DNA of 33,477 nt. Source: Dehalococcoidia bacterium. GTDB taxonomy: Bacteria; Chloroflexota; Dehalococcoidia; GIF9; AB-539-J10. This document shows, one piece after another, positions 7,516 through 16,174 of this stretch. The notes beneath the pieces are model-generated. The model was not told the DNA's origin. It was given only the letters and a program-made list of their open reading frames with translations, and did not search any database. The stretch spans positions 1-33,477 of the forward strand of contig JAUWQI010000016.1 of assembly GCA_030611085.1 (NCBI GenBank), in the 5' to 3' direction. The position numbers and the translations under genes are program-made. The first letter of the stretch is position 1. Each line of letters begins with the position of its first letter.

Positions 7516-8703
7516 CTAGCGTAACACGTAATATTTATCCAAGTCCCTTTGTATGGCAGTTATAAACTTGCTGGCAATTACCTTCTTCGGCGGAGCATTA
7601 ATGTGAATCGGAGGAGGCGTCTCTTCTCCTTTGAGAGCCCCTTGATGGACTAATTCAGCTAAAATTGCTTGTTTTGCTTCCTCTCCACAAAGACGCGAGT
7701 GATAAATAGTGCCCAGTGCTGATAATAACATGGCCTGAAGGTGCTCATCCCCTTTTTCCTCATGCAGGTGAGGGTTTCTAGTCTCAACTTGGAATATATC
7801 TATCCCTTGCTCCATCACCTTTATATTCTTTGTGGGCAAGATGCCACCAAAATCTTCAAATATAGATACCAACTCCTGAGGTTCTACAGCATATCCTGAG
7901 GCGTAGGGTAAAATCTCCGCCAACTTCATACTCATGGCATGCTCTCCAGCATTACCCGTTCTTACAACTTCGGTTTCAAACCCTGTTTTGGAGGATATTA
8001 AGTTGTTCAAGTGCTTGTTGGTGATCTCCGACACCCTTCCCCATTTCCTAAAATATAGCCCGCCTGAAATTTTGGGCTTGTAATGCCATAGTATCCTCAC
8101 CATACTATAAGGAGATTGAGCCAGGCTAAAGCCGGCAGCGTAATTCCTCACATACTCCAGCACTGCGCCAGGAAAGTAATTATCAGCGTCAACGAAACCG
8201 ATATACTCCTTCCCCGCTGCCTTGGCCAGAAGCAACCCTATTACCATGGCTTCGCTCTTACCATCACGCACCAATCCATCTTCGCCTAAGAGGTCATCAT
8301 AACCAGCCTCCACCATAGCTTCAGCAATAGCAGGGTCTCTCTGGTGAGCAATCAACGCCTGGCGAAAGGTAAAACGGCAAAGTTGGTCTAAGGCATCTCC
8401 CTCCATTCTAAACCGGTCAACTTTTTCCCTTTGGCTATTGGAAACCACGATTACCAAACAGTCATGCGGCACGCCACTAACCACTCCTTCAAAAAGCTTG
8501 AGCTTCTCATCTTTAACCGGAATGACAATCGCCATCCTGTCCTCAAAGTACTTGATTGTCTCCTCATCTATTTTCACTACCCCCATGGCACCGTGAGGAG
8601 GCAGCTTGCTCTTTACTCCTGAATCTAGAGATATCACCCTCTGTACATGATTCATTCTGACGGAACCGAAACGTTCCGTATATCTGGGACTCTCAATAAA
8701 CAT
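7516..8703 (-). CDS. mpgS: Mannosyl-3-phosphoglycerate synthase (GT55)
   Basis: The 395-residue protein reads like MpgS throughout: I-V-I-P-V-K-D-E-K at the nucleotide-binding start, V-V-S-N-S-Q-R-E-K, the metal-binding D-A-D in G-F-V-D-A-D-N-Y-F-P-G-A, and a C-terminal H-S-R-L segment. It transfers mannose from GDP-mannose to 3-phosphoglycerate, the first step to mannosylglycerate, a compatible solute. In Dehalococcoides the synthase is fused to a C-terminal HAD phosphatase; this protein stops after the synthase and no MpgP-like gene is next to it. A clear AGGTGAG precedes the ATG, and a promoter lies upstream. It converges on the pyrophosphorylase gene, which may supply its donor. Confidence 0.88.
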   Translation of the reverse strand: MFIESPRYTERFGSVRMNHVQRVISLDSGVKSKLPPHGAMGVVKIDEETIKYFEDRMAIVIPVKDEKLKLFEGVVSGVPHDCLVIVVSNSQREKVDRFRMEGDALDQLCRFTFRQALIAHQRDPAIAEAMVEAGYDDLLGEDGLVRDGKSEAMVIGLLLAKAAGKEYIGFVDADNYFPGAVLEYVRNYAAGFSLAQSPYSMVRILWHYKPKISGGLYFRKWGRVSEITNKHLNNLISSKTGFETEVVRTGNAGEHAMSMKLAEILPYASGYAVEPQELVSIFEDFGGILPTKNIKVMEQGIDIFQVETRNPHLHEEKGDEHLQAMLLSALGTIYHSRLCGEEAKQAILAELVHQGALKGEETPPPIHINAPPKKVIASKFITAIQRDLDKYYVLR

Positions 8704-8735
8704 CTTCTCACCTCCACAAAGTACTAAACAAATTC

Positions 8736-8764
8736 ATAATATCAAGTATATCTATTAGCGACAA
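8736..8764 (-). promoter_or_regulatory. Candidate sigma-70 promoter for mpgS
   Basis: On the minus strand TTGTCG (8764-8759) and TATTAT (8741-8736) are separated by 17 bases. Transcription would start about 25 bases before the mpgS ATG, leaving room for its Shine-Dalgarno sequence. Confidence 0.45.
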
Positions 8765-8879
8765 GTTGCTTTTACCACAATAGTTGTCAAAGTCAAGTGG
8801 CTCTATATTCCTCACCAGTTATTTTAGATGTTCCAAGCACTAGTTAGTTACTAGGGATTAGTAACCATTTATTGGCCCA

Positions 8880-10121
8880 CTACATATAAGGCTCTAGCGC
8901 TTGGGGAATTAATATTGTGCCATCGGCTTGCTGATAATTCTCCAGCACAGCAATAAGAACACGTGGTAGAGCCAGTCCCGAACCATTGAGCGTATGAACA
9001 AAGCTTGGTTTAGCACCAGGCTCAGGACGATAACGGATATTGGCTCGCCTTGCTTGAAAGTCGTTGCAACTGCTGCAGGAGCTGACCTCAAGCCACTCAC
9101 CACAACCAGGAGCCCACATCTCAATATCATAGGTTTTACAGGCAGCAAAGCCGAGGTCACCAGTACACAATTGCACCACGCGATAAGGTATGGCTAACTT
9201 GCGGCCTATATCCTCAGCATCAGCTACTAGTTTTTCCATTTCTTCTTCAGAGTTTTCCGGCTTGGTTATCTTATAGAGCTCCACTTTATCAAATTGATGT
9301 CCCCTCTTAATACCTCTGGTATCCGTGCCAGCAGCCATTTTCTCGCGGCGGAAGCAAGCAGAATAGGCAACATAATAAAGGGACAAGTTTTTCTCATCTA
9401 ATATCTCATCACGGTGGAGGTTAGTTAGAGGCACTTCTGCTGTGGGTATAAACCAGAAGTCATCCTCGTCATCGTGATAGAGGTTATCTGCAAACTTGGG
9501 GAGATTTCCCGACCCTAGCATACATTCTTTCTTCACCATAAAAGGAGGGTAGATTTCACTATAGCCGTGCTCTTTTATATGCACATCAATCATAAAGGAG
9601 ATTAACGCCCGCTGAAGATGTGCCCCCAATCCTTTAAGAATATAGAAGCGGGTCCCTGAGAGCTTTACGCCCCGATGGAAATCTATAATGCCCAAATTTT
9701 CCCCTAACTCCCAGTGAGACAAGGGGGTGAAAGAAAATTGCCTCGGCTCACCCCAAGTACGCACTACGACATTAGCACTCTCGTCTTTTCCTAAAGGCAC
9801 GCTGGGATGGGGAATGTTGGGTAACTCTAACAGTAAGGATTCAAGGTTAGCTTTAGCCTGACTAGTCTCCTGCTGCAACAAGGATATTTTCTGTCCTAGT
9901 TGGCGCATCTCAGCAATAAGCTGGGGTGGTTTCTCTTTGGTTTTCCCCAGTTGTTTGCTTATCTTATTATGTTGACTACGGAACTCCTCCACCTGACGAA
10001 GCAAACCACGATAGTGAGCATCAATTTCGAGAATGCTATCTAAGGCGAAAGTATCGCCCCTTCTCTCTAATCCTTGGCGAACAATCTCAGGGTTTTCCCG
10101 AATAAGCCTAATATCTAGCAT
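8880..10121 (-). CDS. serS: Seryl-tRNA synthetase
   Basis: The 413-residue class II synthetase charges tRNA-Ser. The N-terminal 110 residues begin M-L-D-I-R-L-I-R-E-N-P-E-I-V and form the long antiparallel coiled coil that grips the long variable arm of tRNA-Ser. Motif 2 appears in C-F-R-R-E-K-M-A-A-G-T-D-T-R-G-I-K-R-G-H-Q-F, and motif 3 in G-S-G-L-A-L-P-R-V-L. T-A-E-V-P-L-T is the serine pocket segment. Length is typical. It follows lysS with a 15-base gap in the same run; a modest AAAAGG precedes the start. Confidence 0.96.
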   Translation of the reverse strand: MLDIRLIRENPEIVRQGLERRGDTFALDSILEIDAHYRGLLRQVEEFRSQHNKISKQLGKTKEKPPQLIAEMRQLGQKISLLQQETSQAKANLESLLLELPNIPHPSVPLGKDESANVVVRTWGEPRQFSFTPLSHWELGENLGIIDFHRGVKLSGTRFYILKGLGAHLQRALISFMIDVHIKEHGYSEIYPPFMVKKECMLGSGNLPKFADNLYHDDEDDFWFIPTAEVPLTNLHRDEILDEKNLSLYYVAYSACFRREKMAAGTDTRGIKRGHQFDKVELYKITKPENSEEEMEKLVADAEDIGRKLAIPYRVVQLCTGDLGFAACKTYDIEMWAPGCGEWLEVSSCSSCNDFQARRANIRYRPEPGAKPSFVHTLNGSGLALPRVLIAVLENYQQADGTILIPQALEPYM

Positions 10122-10136
10122 TTGCCTTTTGCATTT

Positions 10137-11609
10137 TTACTTTTGCTCTCTTGTCTTTAATTGGGGGAAAAGTATCACTTCGCGAACCGATTGCTGGCCA
10201 GTGAGCAGCATTATTAAACGGTCAATACCTATCCCCAAACCACCAGTAGGAGGCATACCATACTCTAAAGCTTGAAGAAAATCTTCATCGGCAATCTCAA
10301 CTTCCTCATCCCCAACTCGTTCACTTAATTGTTGACGAAAACGCTCCCTTTGGTCTATAGGGTCGTTGAGCTCAGTGAAAGCATTAGCAACCTCTATCCC
10401 ATTAATGAATGCCTCGAACCTTTCAACCAAACGGTCATTGCCTGGTTTCCTTTTAGCCAAAGGTGACATTTCTACAGGGTAGTCAAGAAGGAAAGTTGGC
10501 TGGATGAAATTTGGCTCAACGAAAGTGGAAGTCAGCTCGTCTATAAGCCTTCCCCTCCCTTTGCTCGGGTCAACCTCCATCCCCATTTCTAGCATTCGGG
10601 ATTGCAAGGAAGCAGTATCGGGATAATCCTCAAAGTCAATGCCACAGTAATCTTTGATTGCCTGTTGCAAATAAAGTTTTTGCCACGGAGAACTAATGTC
10701 TATAGCTTCGCCATTGCAAATAATCTTGGTATCACCTAGGACTTCTTGAGCAATATGAGAAACCATCTCCTCAACTAAATTCATCATGTCATTATAGTCG
10801 CTATAGGCTTGATAGCATTCAAGTAAGGTGAATTCGGGATTATGTTTGGTAGAAATGCCTTCATTTCGGAAAACTCGCCCTATCTCATAAACTTTGTCAA
10901 CCCCCCCCACTATCAATCTCTTAAGGTGAAGTTCCAGAGCAATGCGCAGGTAAAGGTCTTCGTCAAGGGCACGGTGATGGGTAATGAACGGGCGCGCTAA
11001 CGCGCCACCAGCCTGTGATTGAAGCACTGGCGTCTCCACTTCTATAAAGCCCTGCTTATTCAGAAAATTTCTTATGGCGGTGATGGTTTGACTGCGTAGC
11101 ATAAAGATGTTCTTAACCTCCTCACTGGAAACGAGGTCAAGATACCTCTGCCGATAGCGTTTTTCTGTATCCACTAGGCCATGCCACTTCTCCGGTAGTG
11201 GGCGGAGGGATTTACATAACATAGTAAAATCAGATACTTCCAGAGTAATCTCCCCTGTTTTCGTTCGAAAGAGCTTCCCTTCTGCCCCTATAATGTCGCC
11301 AATGTCTATCTCTCGGAGGAATTCATACTTCTCTCTACCGAGAAGATCATGGCGAAAACAAAGCTGTATTTTCCCTGAGCCATCGCGAATATTAAGGAAA
11401 GCCATTTTGCCCATGGGGCGATTAGCCATAACACGACCAGCAAGAGATATAATTTGAGCATCCTCCTCGTGTCGTTCAAAGAGAGCTATTGCCTCTTGAG
11501 TGGTTTGGCTAGGATGATAGGAATGGGGATACGGGTCTATACCACGAGCCCGAATCCTGTTCAGGCTCTCCAATCGTTGCTGAGTTATGCGCTCTAATCT
11601 AGAAGTCAT
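10137..11609 (-). CDS. lysS: Lysyl-tRNA synthetase, class II
   Basis: The enzyme has an OB-fold anticodon domain (residues about 55-150, with V-M-A-N-R-P-M-G-K-M-A-F) and a class II catalytic core: motif 2 F-R-N-E-G-I-S-T-K-H-N-P-E-F-T and motif 3 G-G-L-G-I-G-I-D-R-L. I set the start at the ATG at 11609 (MTSRLERITQQ), not the tracked 11651, because the extra 14 residues overlap the upstream DUF2007 gene and do not look like a synthetase N-terminus. This gives 490 residues, the normal size. The 11-base overlap with the upstream stop points to translational coupling. Confidence 0.95.
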   Translation of the reverse strand: MTSRLERITQQRLESLNRIRARGIDPYPHSYHPSQTTQEAIALFERHEEDAQIISLAGRVMANRPMGKMAFLNIRDGSGKIQLCFRHDLLGREKYEFLREIDIGDIIGAEGKLFRTKTGEITLEVSDFTMLCKSLRPLPEKWHGLVDTEKRYRQRYLDLVSSEEVKNIFMLRSQTITAIRNFLNKQGFIEVETPVLQSQAGGALARPFITHHRALDEDLYLRIALELHLKRLIVGGVDKVYEIGRVFRNEGISTKHNPEFTLLECYQAYSDYNDMMNLVEEMVSHIAQEVLGDTKIICNGEAIDISSPWQKLYLQQAIKDYCGIDFEDYPDTASLQSRMLEMGMEVDPSKGRGRLIDELTSTFVEPNFIQPTFLLDYPVEMSPLAKRKPGNDRLVERFEAFINGIEVANAFTELNDPIDQRERFRQQLSERVGDEEVEIADEDFLQALEYGMPPTGGLGIGIDRLIMLLTGQQSVREVILFPQLKTREQK

Positions 11610-11841
11610 AGCTTTTCCCACTAATTCCCAAAATCTCCTTAGCTTCCTCAACTAAATGCTCAGGCACCATTACTTTTACCTCACCTAGTCCATTAATAGT
11701 GAGTCCATAAACTAACCCAGCGCTCTCGTAGCTTAAAAGGGCAGGGATACCTTCACTCTCCAGCCGTCCCTTAATTATTTGCGCTTCCATTTGCCTCGCA
11801 ATGCAAACAGTAACTAATTGTTCCCTTACAGGCATGAACAT
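11599..11841 (-). CDS. DUF2007-type small protein
   Basis: This 80-residue protein has the ferredoxin-like DUF2007 pattern: L-V-T-V-C-I-A-R-Q-M-E-A-Q-I-I-K-G-R-L-E-S-E-G-I-P-A, then a variable loop, then V-K-V-M-V-P-E-H-L-V-E-E-A-K-E-I-L. The family is often called a putative signal-transducing protein; it has no proven role. It is first in the DUF2007-lysS-serS run and overlaps lysS by 11 bases, so it may set translation of lysS. No Shine-Dalgarno sequence precedes its ATG, but a -10-like box sits six bases upstream, suggesting a leaderless start. Confidence 0.8.
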   Translation of the reverse strand: MFMPVREQLVTVCIARQMEAQIIKGRLESEGIPALLSYESAGLVYGLTINGLGEVKVMVPEHLVEEAKEILGISGKSYDF

Positions 11842-11847
11842 GTCTAT

Positions 11848-11853
11848 ATTTTA
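11848..11853 (-). promoter_or_regulatory. Candidate extended -10 box for DUF2007-lysS-serS
   Basis: On the minus strand TGG-TAAAAT gives an extended -10 (TGn plus a 5/6 match to TATAAT) six bases before the ATG. No ribosome binding site fits between. The arms TTTTACCA (11850-11857) and TGGTAAAA further into the gap also form an inverted repeat. Confidence 0.4.
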
Positions 11854-11909
11854 CCAGAAACTCATAGATAAGGATTGGTAAAAAGGAGTAATATCATATA
11901 AAATTTGCC

Positions 11910-11937
11910 TTACCATTTTAAACGGTTTTCTTATAAA
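11910..11937 (+). promoter_or_regulatory. Candidate promoter for speD-speE
   Basis: TTACCA and TATAAA are separated by 16 bases. Transcription would begin near 11944, just before the AGGAGGG at 11951. The -35 match is only fair. Confidence 0.4.
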
Positions 11938-11965
11938 ATCAAAAGTCTAAAGGAGGGAAGGTGAT

Positions 11966-12343
11966 TTGTATGCACTCGGAAGACATTTGCTACTAGAATT
12001 AAAAGGTTGTGATAAGGAGGTGCTGAATGACCTAGATTTTCTCAAAGATTGTCTTAATGAAGCTGCTATCTGCTGCAATGCTACTGTGGTTGGTGAATCC
12101 TTTTACCAATTTTCTCCTCAGGGGGTAAGCGGGATGGTTAATATTGCTGAATCGCATATCTCCATTCATACTTGGCCAGAGTATAAGTACGCTGCTGTAG
12201 ATATTTTCACCTGTGGAGACAGTGTAGAACCGGAAAAGGCCGCCAACCTGATAAAGAAGAAATTAGAAGCTACCAGTTACTCTGTGATTGAGTTGCGAAG
12301 AGGCATTGTAGAGGATAGCCAAGTTGAGTGTGCCACAAAATGA
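11966..12343 (+). CDS. speD: S-adenosylmethionine decarboxylase proenzyme
   Basis: This 125-residue prokaryotic-type AdoMetDC decarboxylates S-adenosylmethionine to give the aminopropyl donor for spermidine. The self-cleavage site falls at Glu62-Ser63 in N-I-A-E-S-H-I-S-I-H-T-W-P-E, the same numbering as the well-studied Thermotoga enzyme; Ser63 becomes the pyruvoyl cofactor and His68 and a later Cys (F-T-C-G-D) complete the active site. The start is TTG at 11966, eight bases after AGGAGGG; the ATG at 11970 is out of frame. Residues A-L-G-R-H-L-L-L match the usual family N-terminus, supporting this start. The stop overlaps speE by four bases. Confidence 0.93.
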   Translation: MYALGRHLLLELKGCDKEVLNDLDFLKDCLNEAAICCNATVVGESFYQFSPQGVSGMVNIAESHISIHTWPEYKYAAVDIFTCGDSVEPEKAANLIKKKLEATSYSVIELRRGIVEDSQVECATK

Positions 12344-13263
12344 AAGACCAAGATCCTGATAAACATAGATGGTTTCATGACCATATCAGTCCTGGACTCA
12401 CTATGTTACATAGCATTAAAGAAGTGATATATTCAGGGCGAAGCAAGTTTCAATCCATAGACATTATCAACATCGGTAGCTTTGGTATCTGCCTCGTTCT
12501 CGATGGTAAGATTCAATCCAGCGAAGTGGATGAGTTTATTTACCACGAAGCCCTGGTACATCCAGTTATGCTTGCTCACCCCAAGCCCGAGAAGGTATTT
12601 ATCGCTGGTGGAGGTGAGGGTGCAACCTTAAGGGAAGTTCTAGCGCACAATTCAGTTAAAAAGGCAATCATGGTAGATATTGACAAGGAAGTAGTAGATG
12701 TCTGTCACCGCTTTTTGCCTTCCTTTCATCAAAACTCCTTTGATGACCCACGAGCCAAACTTCATTTCGTCGATGCGCGAAAATACCTGGAGGAAAGCAG
12801 CGAAAAGTTTGATGTTATCATTATTGACCTGGCTGACCCTCTGGCTCAAGGTCCAGCCCGCTTGCTATACACTCAAGAATTTTATGACATAGTTAAGCAA
12901 AGGCTGCAGCCTGATGGTATTATGTCTGTGCAGGCTGAATCCGCTGATTGGGTTGAGTTACAGAACTTTACCGCCATTGTCAGTACCCTAAACAGCGTCT
13001 TCTCTGTGGTTCGTCCTTACCAGGCACACATACCATCCTTCCTCGGTTTATGGGGATTTGTCTCCGCCTCTGAAAGCCTTGCCCCTACTAAATTAGCGCC
13101 TGAGGAAGTTGATGCTAGAATCTCAGCCAGATTATCGAAGGAATTGAAATCCTATGATGGACTCACCCATCAAGCTATGTTTACCATTCCCAAACATATT
13201 CGCCATCAACTAGCCACAACTAAGAAAGTCATTACAGATGAAGAACCAATTTCCGCCTACTGA
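12340..13263 (+). CDS. speE: Spermidine synthase (polyamine aminopropyltransferase)
   Basis: The protein transfers the aminopropyl group from decarboxylated AdoMet to putrescine. It begins with the small beta domain (L-T-M-L-H-S-I-K-E-V-I-Y-S-G-R-S-K-F-Q-S-I) and continues with the Rossmann methyltransferase-like domain: G-G-G-E-G-A-T-L-R-E-V-L, the acidic V-D-I-D-K-E, V-D-A-R-K-Y-L and the catalytic-loop Asp in I-I-D-L-A-D-P. The tracked start is GTG 12328, but the ATG at 12340 overlaps the speD stop as ATGA and leaves 307 residues; that coupling favours 12340. With speD it forms a two-gene polyamine unit; no ornithine or arginine decarboxylase is in view. Confidence 0.93.
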   Translation: MKDQDPDKHRWFHDHISPGLTMLHSIKEVIYSGRSKFQSIDIINIGSFGICLVLDGKIQSSEVDEFIYHEALVHPVMLAHPKPEKVFIAGGGEGATLREVLAHNSVKKAIMVDIDKEVVDVCHRFLPSFHQNSFDDPRAKLHFVDARKYLEESSEKFDVIIIDLADPLAQGPARLLYTQEFYDIVKQRLQPDGIMSVQAESADWVELQNFTAIVSTLNSVFSVVRPYQAHIPSFLGLWGFVSASESLAPTKLAPEEVDARISARLSKELKSYDGLTHQAMFTIPKHIRHQLATTKKVITDEEPISAY

Positions 13264-13281
13264 ATGCCCGCAGTAAATTAT

Positions 13282-14139
13282 TTATTTCTTGGTATAGTCG
13301 TAAACCCCTTTACCACTTTTCCGACCATAGCGACCAGCTTTCACTAATTTCACCAGAAGCGGAGCCGGCCTGTACTTATCTCCTAACTCCCTTTGGAAGT
13401 CTTCCACAACATGTACCATAGTATCAAGACCTAACATGTCAGCTAAAGCTAACGGTCCTATAGGGTGATTACAGCCGAGAACCATTCCTTTATCTATATC
13501 CTCAGCGCTGGCTATGCCTTCATCGAGGACATAGAATGCTTCGTTTATCAAGGGCACTAATATCCTGTTAACACAGAACCCGGGAGACTCTTTGACTACT
13601 ATGGTTTCCTTCCCCGCTTTCTTGCCCACTTCCTCAGCGACCTTTAAGGTCTCATCTGAGGTCTCGTATCCCCTAATGATCTCCAATAGACGCATTACCG
13701 GCACGGGGTTAAAAAAGTGCATACCAATGCACTTTTCAGACCTTTTAGTCACTGCCGCCATCTCTGTAACACTGAGGCTTGATGTGTTGCTGGCGAGTAT
13801 TGTATGTGGCGGGCAAATTTCGTCCAATTCTCTGAAAGTAGATTTTTTAAGGTCCATGATTTCAGGTATAGCCTCGATGACTAAGTCTGCATCTTTAGCT
13901 GCCTCCTTCAGGTCGAGAATAGGAGTAACTCTACTCAAAACGGCATCCATATCCCCTTGACTCACCTTCTGCTTCTCTACAGCACGCCCCAAGTTTTTCT
14001 TGATGCTATTCATACCACCATCGATGAATCTCGGCTCAATATCCCTCATGATCACAGTGTAGCCGGCTTGAGCAAAAACCTGAGCAATGCCATTTCCCAT
14101 CAATCCAGCCCCCAGTACACAAATTTTCTTAACTTCCAT
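13282..14139 (-). CDS. 3-hydroxybutyryl-CoA dehydrogenase
   Basis: The 285-residue protein has the NAD-binding [11 protein letters not shown] at 10-20, the central substrate motif [16 protein letters not shown] holding the catalytic His and its Glu partner, and a C-terminal helical dimerisation domain with [12 protein letters not shown]. It oxidises 3-hydroxyacyl-CoA or reduces acetoacetyl-CoA in the cytoplasm. Length fits the stand-alone bacterial type, not the fused beta-oxidation protein. GGAGGG precedes the ATG. It is last in the minus-strand run after dapA (52-base gap). A crotonase at 25.5 kb could belong to the same acyl-CoA pathway. Confidence 0.9.
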   Translation of the reverse strand: MEVKKICVLGAGLMGNGIAQVFAQAGYTVIMRDIEPRFIDGGMNSIKKNLGRAVEKQKVSQGDMDAVLSRVTPILDLKEAAKDADLVIEAIPEIMDLKKSTFRELDEICPPHTILASNTSSLSVTEMAAVTKRSEKCIGMHFFNPVPVMRLLEIIRGYETSDETLKVAEEVGKKAGKETIVVKESPGFCVNRILVPLINEAFYVLDEGIASAEDIDKGMVLGCNHPIGPLALADMLGLDTMVHVVEDFQRELGDKYRPAPLLVKLVKAGRYGRKSGKGVYDYTKK

Positions 14140-14191
14140 AAAACCCTCCTATTTTAATTATTCTGCATAGAGGCTATGCAAGCAGCTATTA

Positions 14192-15088
14192 TTATTTTAC
14201 TATAGGCAAGTCAATCTTATAATCCTTTAATGTTGTCCGAATAACCTCGGCTACCTTTTCGTCAGGCTCTACTAATGGCAGGCGCGGTTTGCCCACAGGA
14301 AAGCCCAGGTAATTCAGAGCCCATTTGACAGGCATAGGATTGGAAATAACAAAAAGGGAGTTTATTAAAGGTAATAAGTGGCGATGAATACTAGCCGCCT
14401 CCTGCGCTTTACCATTAACGAATTTCTCCATCATGTCCCTTATCTGAATTCCCACCAAATGTGAGGCAACGCTAATCACGCCATAACCTCCCAAAGCAAG
14501 TATAGGCAGGGTATCACCATCGTTTCCGCTATAAACTAAGAAATCATCCTTAGTTCCTTGTATAATCTTAGCTATCTGATCGAGATTACCGCTGGCTTCC
14601 TTTATGCCCACAATGTTATCAATTTGGCTTAGACTGATTACCGTATCAGCAGCGATATTAGTAACTGTGCGTGAAGGAACGTTATATAGAATGCAAGGCA
14701 AAGTGGTGCTTTGCGCAATGGCTTTAAAATGCTCCCACAAGCCTTGCTGGGTCGGTCGATTATAATAAGGAACTACTAAGAGGCAAGCATCAACACCGAT
14801 TTTCTCTGCTTCTTTGGTTAGTTGTTGGCTTTCTTTAGTGCTACAATTGCCCGTCCCAGCTACTACAGCGCCGTGAGTAGCCACTGCTGACTTGATTTCA
14901 GCGAAAAGTCGCAATTTTTCTTCAAAACTAAGGGCTGGAGATTCTCCGGTGGTCCCAGAAACTACCATTCCATCGCTGCCCGAATCCAGCAAAGCTTGGG
15001 CTAACTTTTTAGCTTGCTGATGGTTAACCGCACCATCAGCATCAAAAGGCGTAATCATAGCTGTTAGTAAGTGACCTAGTTTGCTCAC
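14192..15088 (-). CDS. dapA: 4-hydroxy-tetrahydrodipicolinate synthase
   Basis: The 298-residue TIM-barrel aldolase condenses pyruvate with aspartate semialdehyde. Visible catalytic parts are T-T-G-E-S at 46-50, Tyr135 in Y-N-V-P-S-R-T, and the Schiff-base Lys163 in G-I-K-E-A-S-G. P-Y-Y-N-R-P-T at 107-113 is also standard. The start is GTG one base after the asd stop, with AAGGAGG about 12 bases upstream inside the asd tail. It sits directly after asd and dapB, so three successive steps of the lysine/diaminopimelate branch are together, though dapL, dapF and lysA are not in the window. Confidence 0.95.
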   Translation of the reverse strand: MSKLGHLLTAMITPFDADGAVNHQQAKKLAQALLDSGSDGMVVSGTTGESPALSFEEKLRLFAEIKSAVATHGAVVAGTGNCSTKESQQLTKEAEKIGVDACLLVVPYYNRPTQQGLWEHFKAIAQSTTLPCILYNVPSRTVTNIAADTVISLSQIDNIVGIKEASGNLDQIAKIIQGTKDDFLVYSGNDGDTLPILALGGYGVISVASHLVGIQIRDMMEKFVNGKAQEAASIHRHLLPLINSLFVISNPMPVKWALNYLGFPVGKPRLPLVEPDEKVAEVIRTTLKDYKIDLPIVK

Positions 15089-15089
15089 T

Positions 15090-16127
15090 TTAAACCACCG
15101 ACCTCCTTTTGGAGCTTATCCAACCTTTCCGTACCCCCTCCTCAACAATCTGGACAGCGTTTAGCGCTCCTCCTTTGCGCAAATTATCAGCCACTATCCA
15201 CATAACTAGCCCATTCGGGTGAGAAATGTCTTTTCTGATTCGGCCTACAAATATGTGATCCGAGCCGCTAGCTGCCCACGGCTGAGGATAAAAACTAACA
15301 TTAGGATCATCTAAAATCTTAACCCCAGGTGCTTGAGCCAGGCTCTTTCTTGCCTCTTCAGGGGTAATAGGTGAAGTAAATTCCACATTCACCGCTTCAC
15401 TATGTCCGAAATAGACAGGGACTCGGACACAAGTTGCCGAAATGGCTATGTCCTCAGTATGCATTATTTTTTGCGTTTCTTCCACTATTTTCCGCTCTTC
15501 TCTGGTATAGCCATCATCCAGAAAGACATCAATCTCCGGCAGTACATTAAAAGCTATTTGATGAGAATAGACATGGGGGCAAATACGATGCCCCTCCAAA
15601 ATTAACTGCGCCTGATTTGTCAGTTCCTTCAAGGCAACAGCTCCACTGCCCGATACCGCTTGATAGGTACTCACCACAACCCGCTTTATGGGACTAATTT
15701 TATGCAAGGGGTAAAGAGCCACCACTAACTGAATTGTAGAGCAATTTGGGTTGGCGATTATCCCCTCATGCCACCTTATATCCTCGGGATTCACCTCAGG
15801 CACCACTAAAGGAACTGAAGATTCCATTGTAAAAGCAGCGCTATTATCAATAACCACCGCTCCAGCCTCAGTAGCTAGAGGAGATAACCTCCGAGTGATA
15901 TCAACACCTTCAGAGAAAAAAGCGATGTCGATATCACGAAATATCTTTGGCGTAGCTTTCTCAACTTCAATTTTATGGTGATTAAAGAAGAGATAGGTAC
16001 CTGAAGAACGCTCAGAAGCTAGCAATCGAATCGAAGCTACGGGGAAATTCCGCTGCTCAAGTACTTTAACAAATTCCTGCCCTACAAGCCCAGTAGCCCC
16101 AACAATAGCTACATTGAAAGTTTCCAT
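15090..16127 (-). CDS. asd: Aspartate-semialdehyde dehydrogenase
   Basis: The enzyme reduces aspartyl phosphate to aspartate semialdehyde with NADPH. The nucleotide loop is G-A-T-G-L-V-G-Q-E-F at 10-19 and the nucleophile is Cys129 in N-P-N-C-S-T-I-Q-L. Later motifs include V-S-T-Y-Q-A-V-S-G-S-G and V-R-V-P-V-Y-F-G-H-S-E, with the catalytic His in the last. At 345 residues it is the usual short bacterial form. It is placed between dapB and dapA; the dapA GTG follows its stop by one base, consistent with coupling. Confidence 0.95.
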   Translation of the reverse strand: METFNVAIVGATGLVGQEFVKVLEQRNFPVASIRLLASERSSGTYLFFNHHKIEVEKATPKIFRDIDIAFFSEGVDITRRLSPLATEAGAVVIDNSAAFTMESSVPLVVPEVNPEDIRWHEGIIANPNCSTIQLVVALYPLHKISPIKRVVVSTYQAVSGSGAVALKELTNQAQLILEGHRICPHVYSHQIAFNVLPEIDVFLDDGYTREERKIVEETQKIMHTEDIAISATCVRVPVYFGHSEAVNVEFTSPITPEEARKSLAQAPGVKILDDPNVSFYPQPWAASGSDHIFVGRIRKDISHPNGLVMWIVADNLRKGGALNAVQIVEEGVRKGWISSKRRSVV

Positions 16128-16135
16128 CTTTTCTT

Positions 16136-16174
16136 AAACTCTAAATTGAAAATCTTAATTTCTTAGGATTTAGT
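16136..16174 (-). repeat. Weak copy of the AATCCTAAG repeat at the dapB 3' end
   Basis: On the minus strand AAATCCTAAGAAATTAAG resembles the AATCCTAAGCAC repeats at 4110 and 17046. The dapB stop codon (TAA) falls inside AAATCCTAAG. Similarity is short and AT-rich, so chance is possible. Confidence 0.35.
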
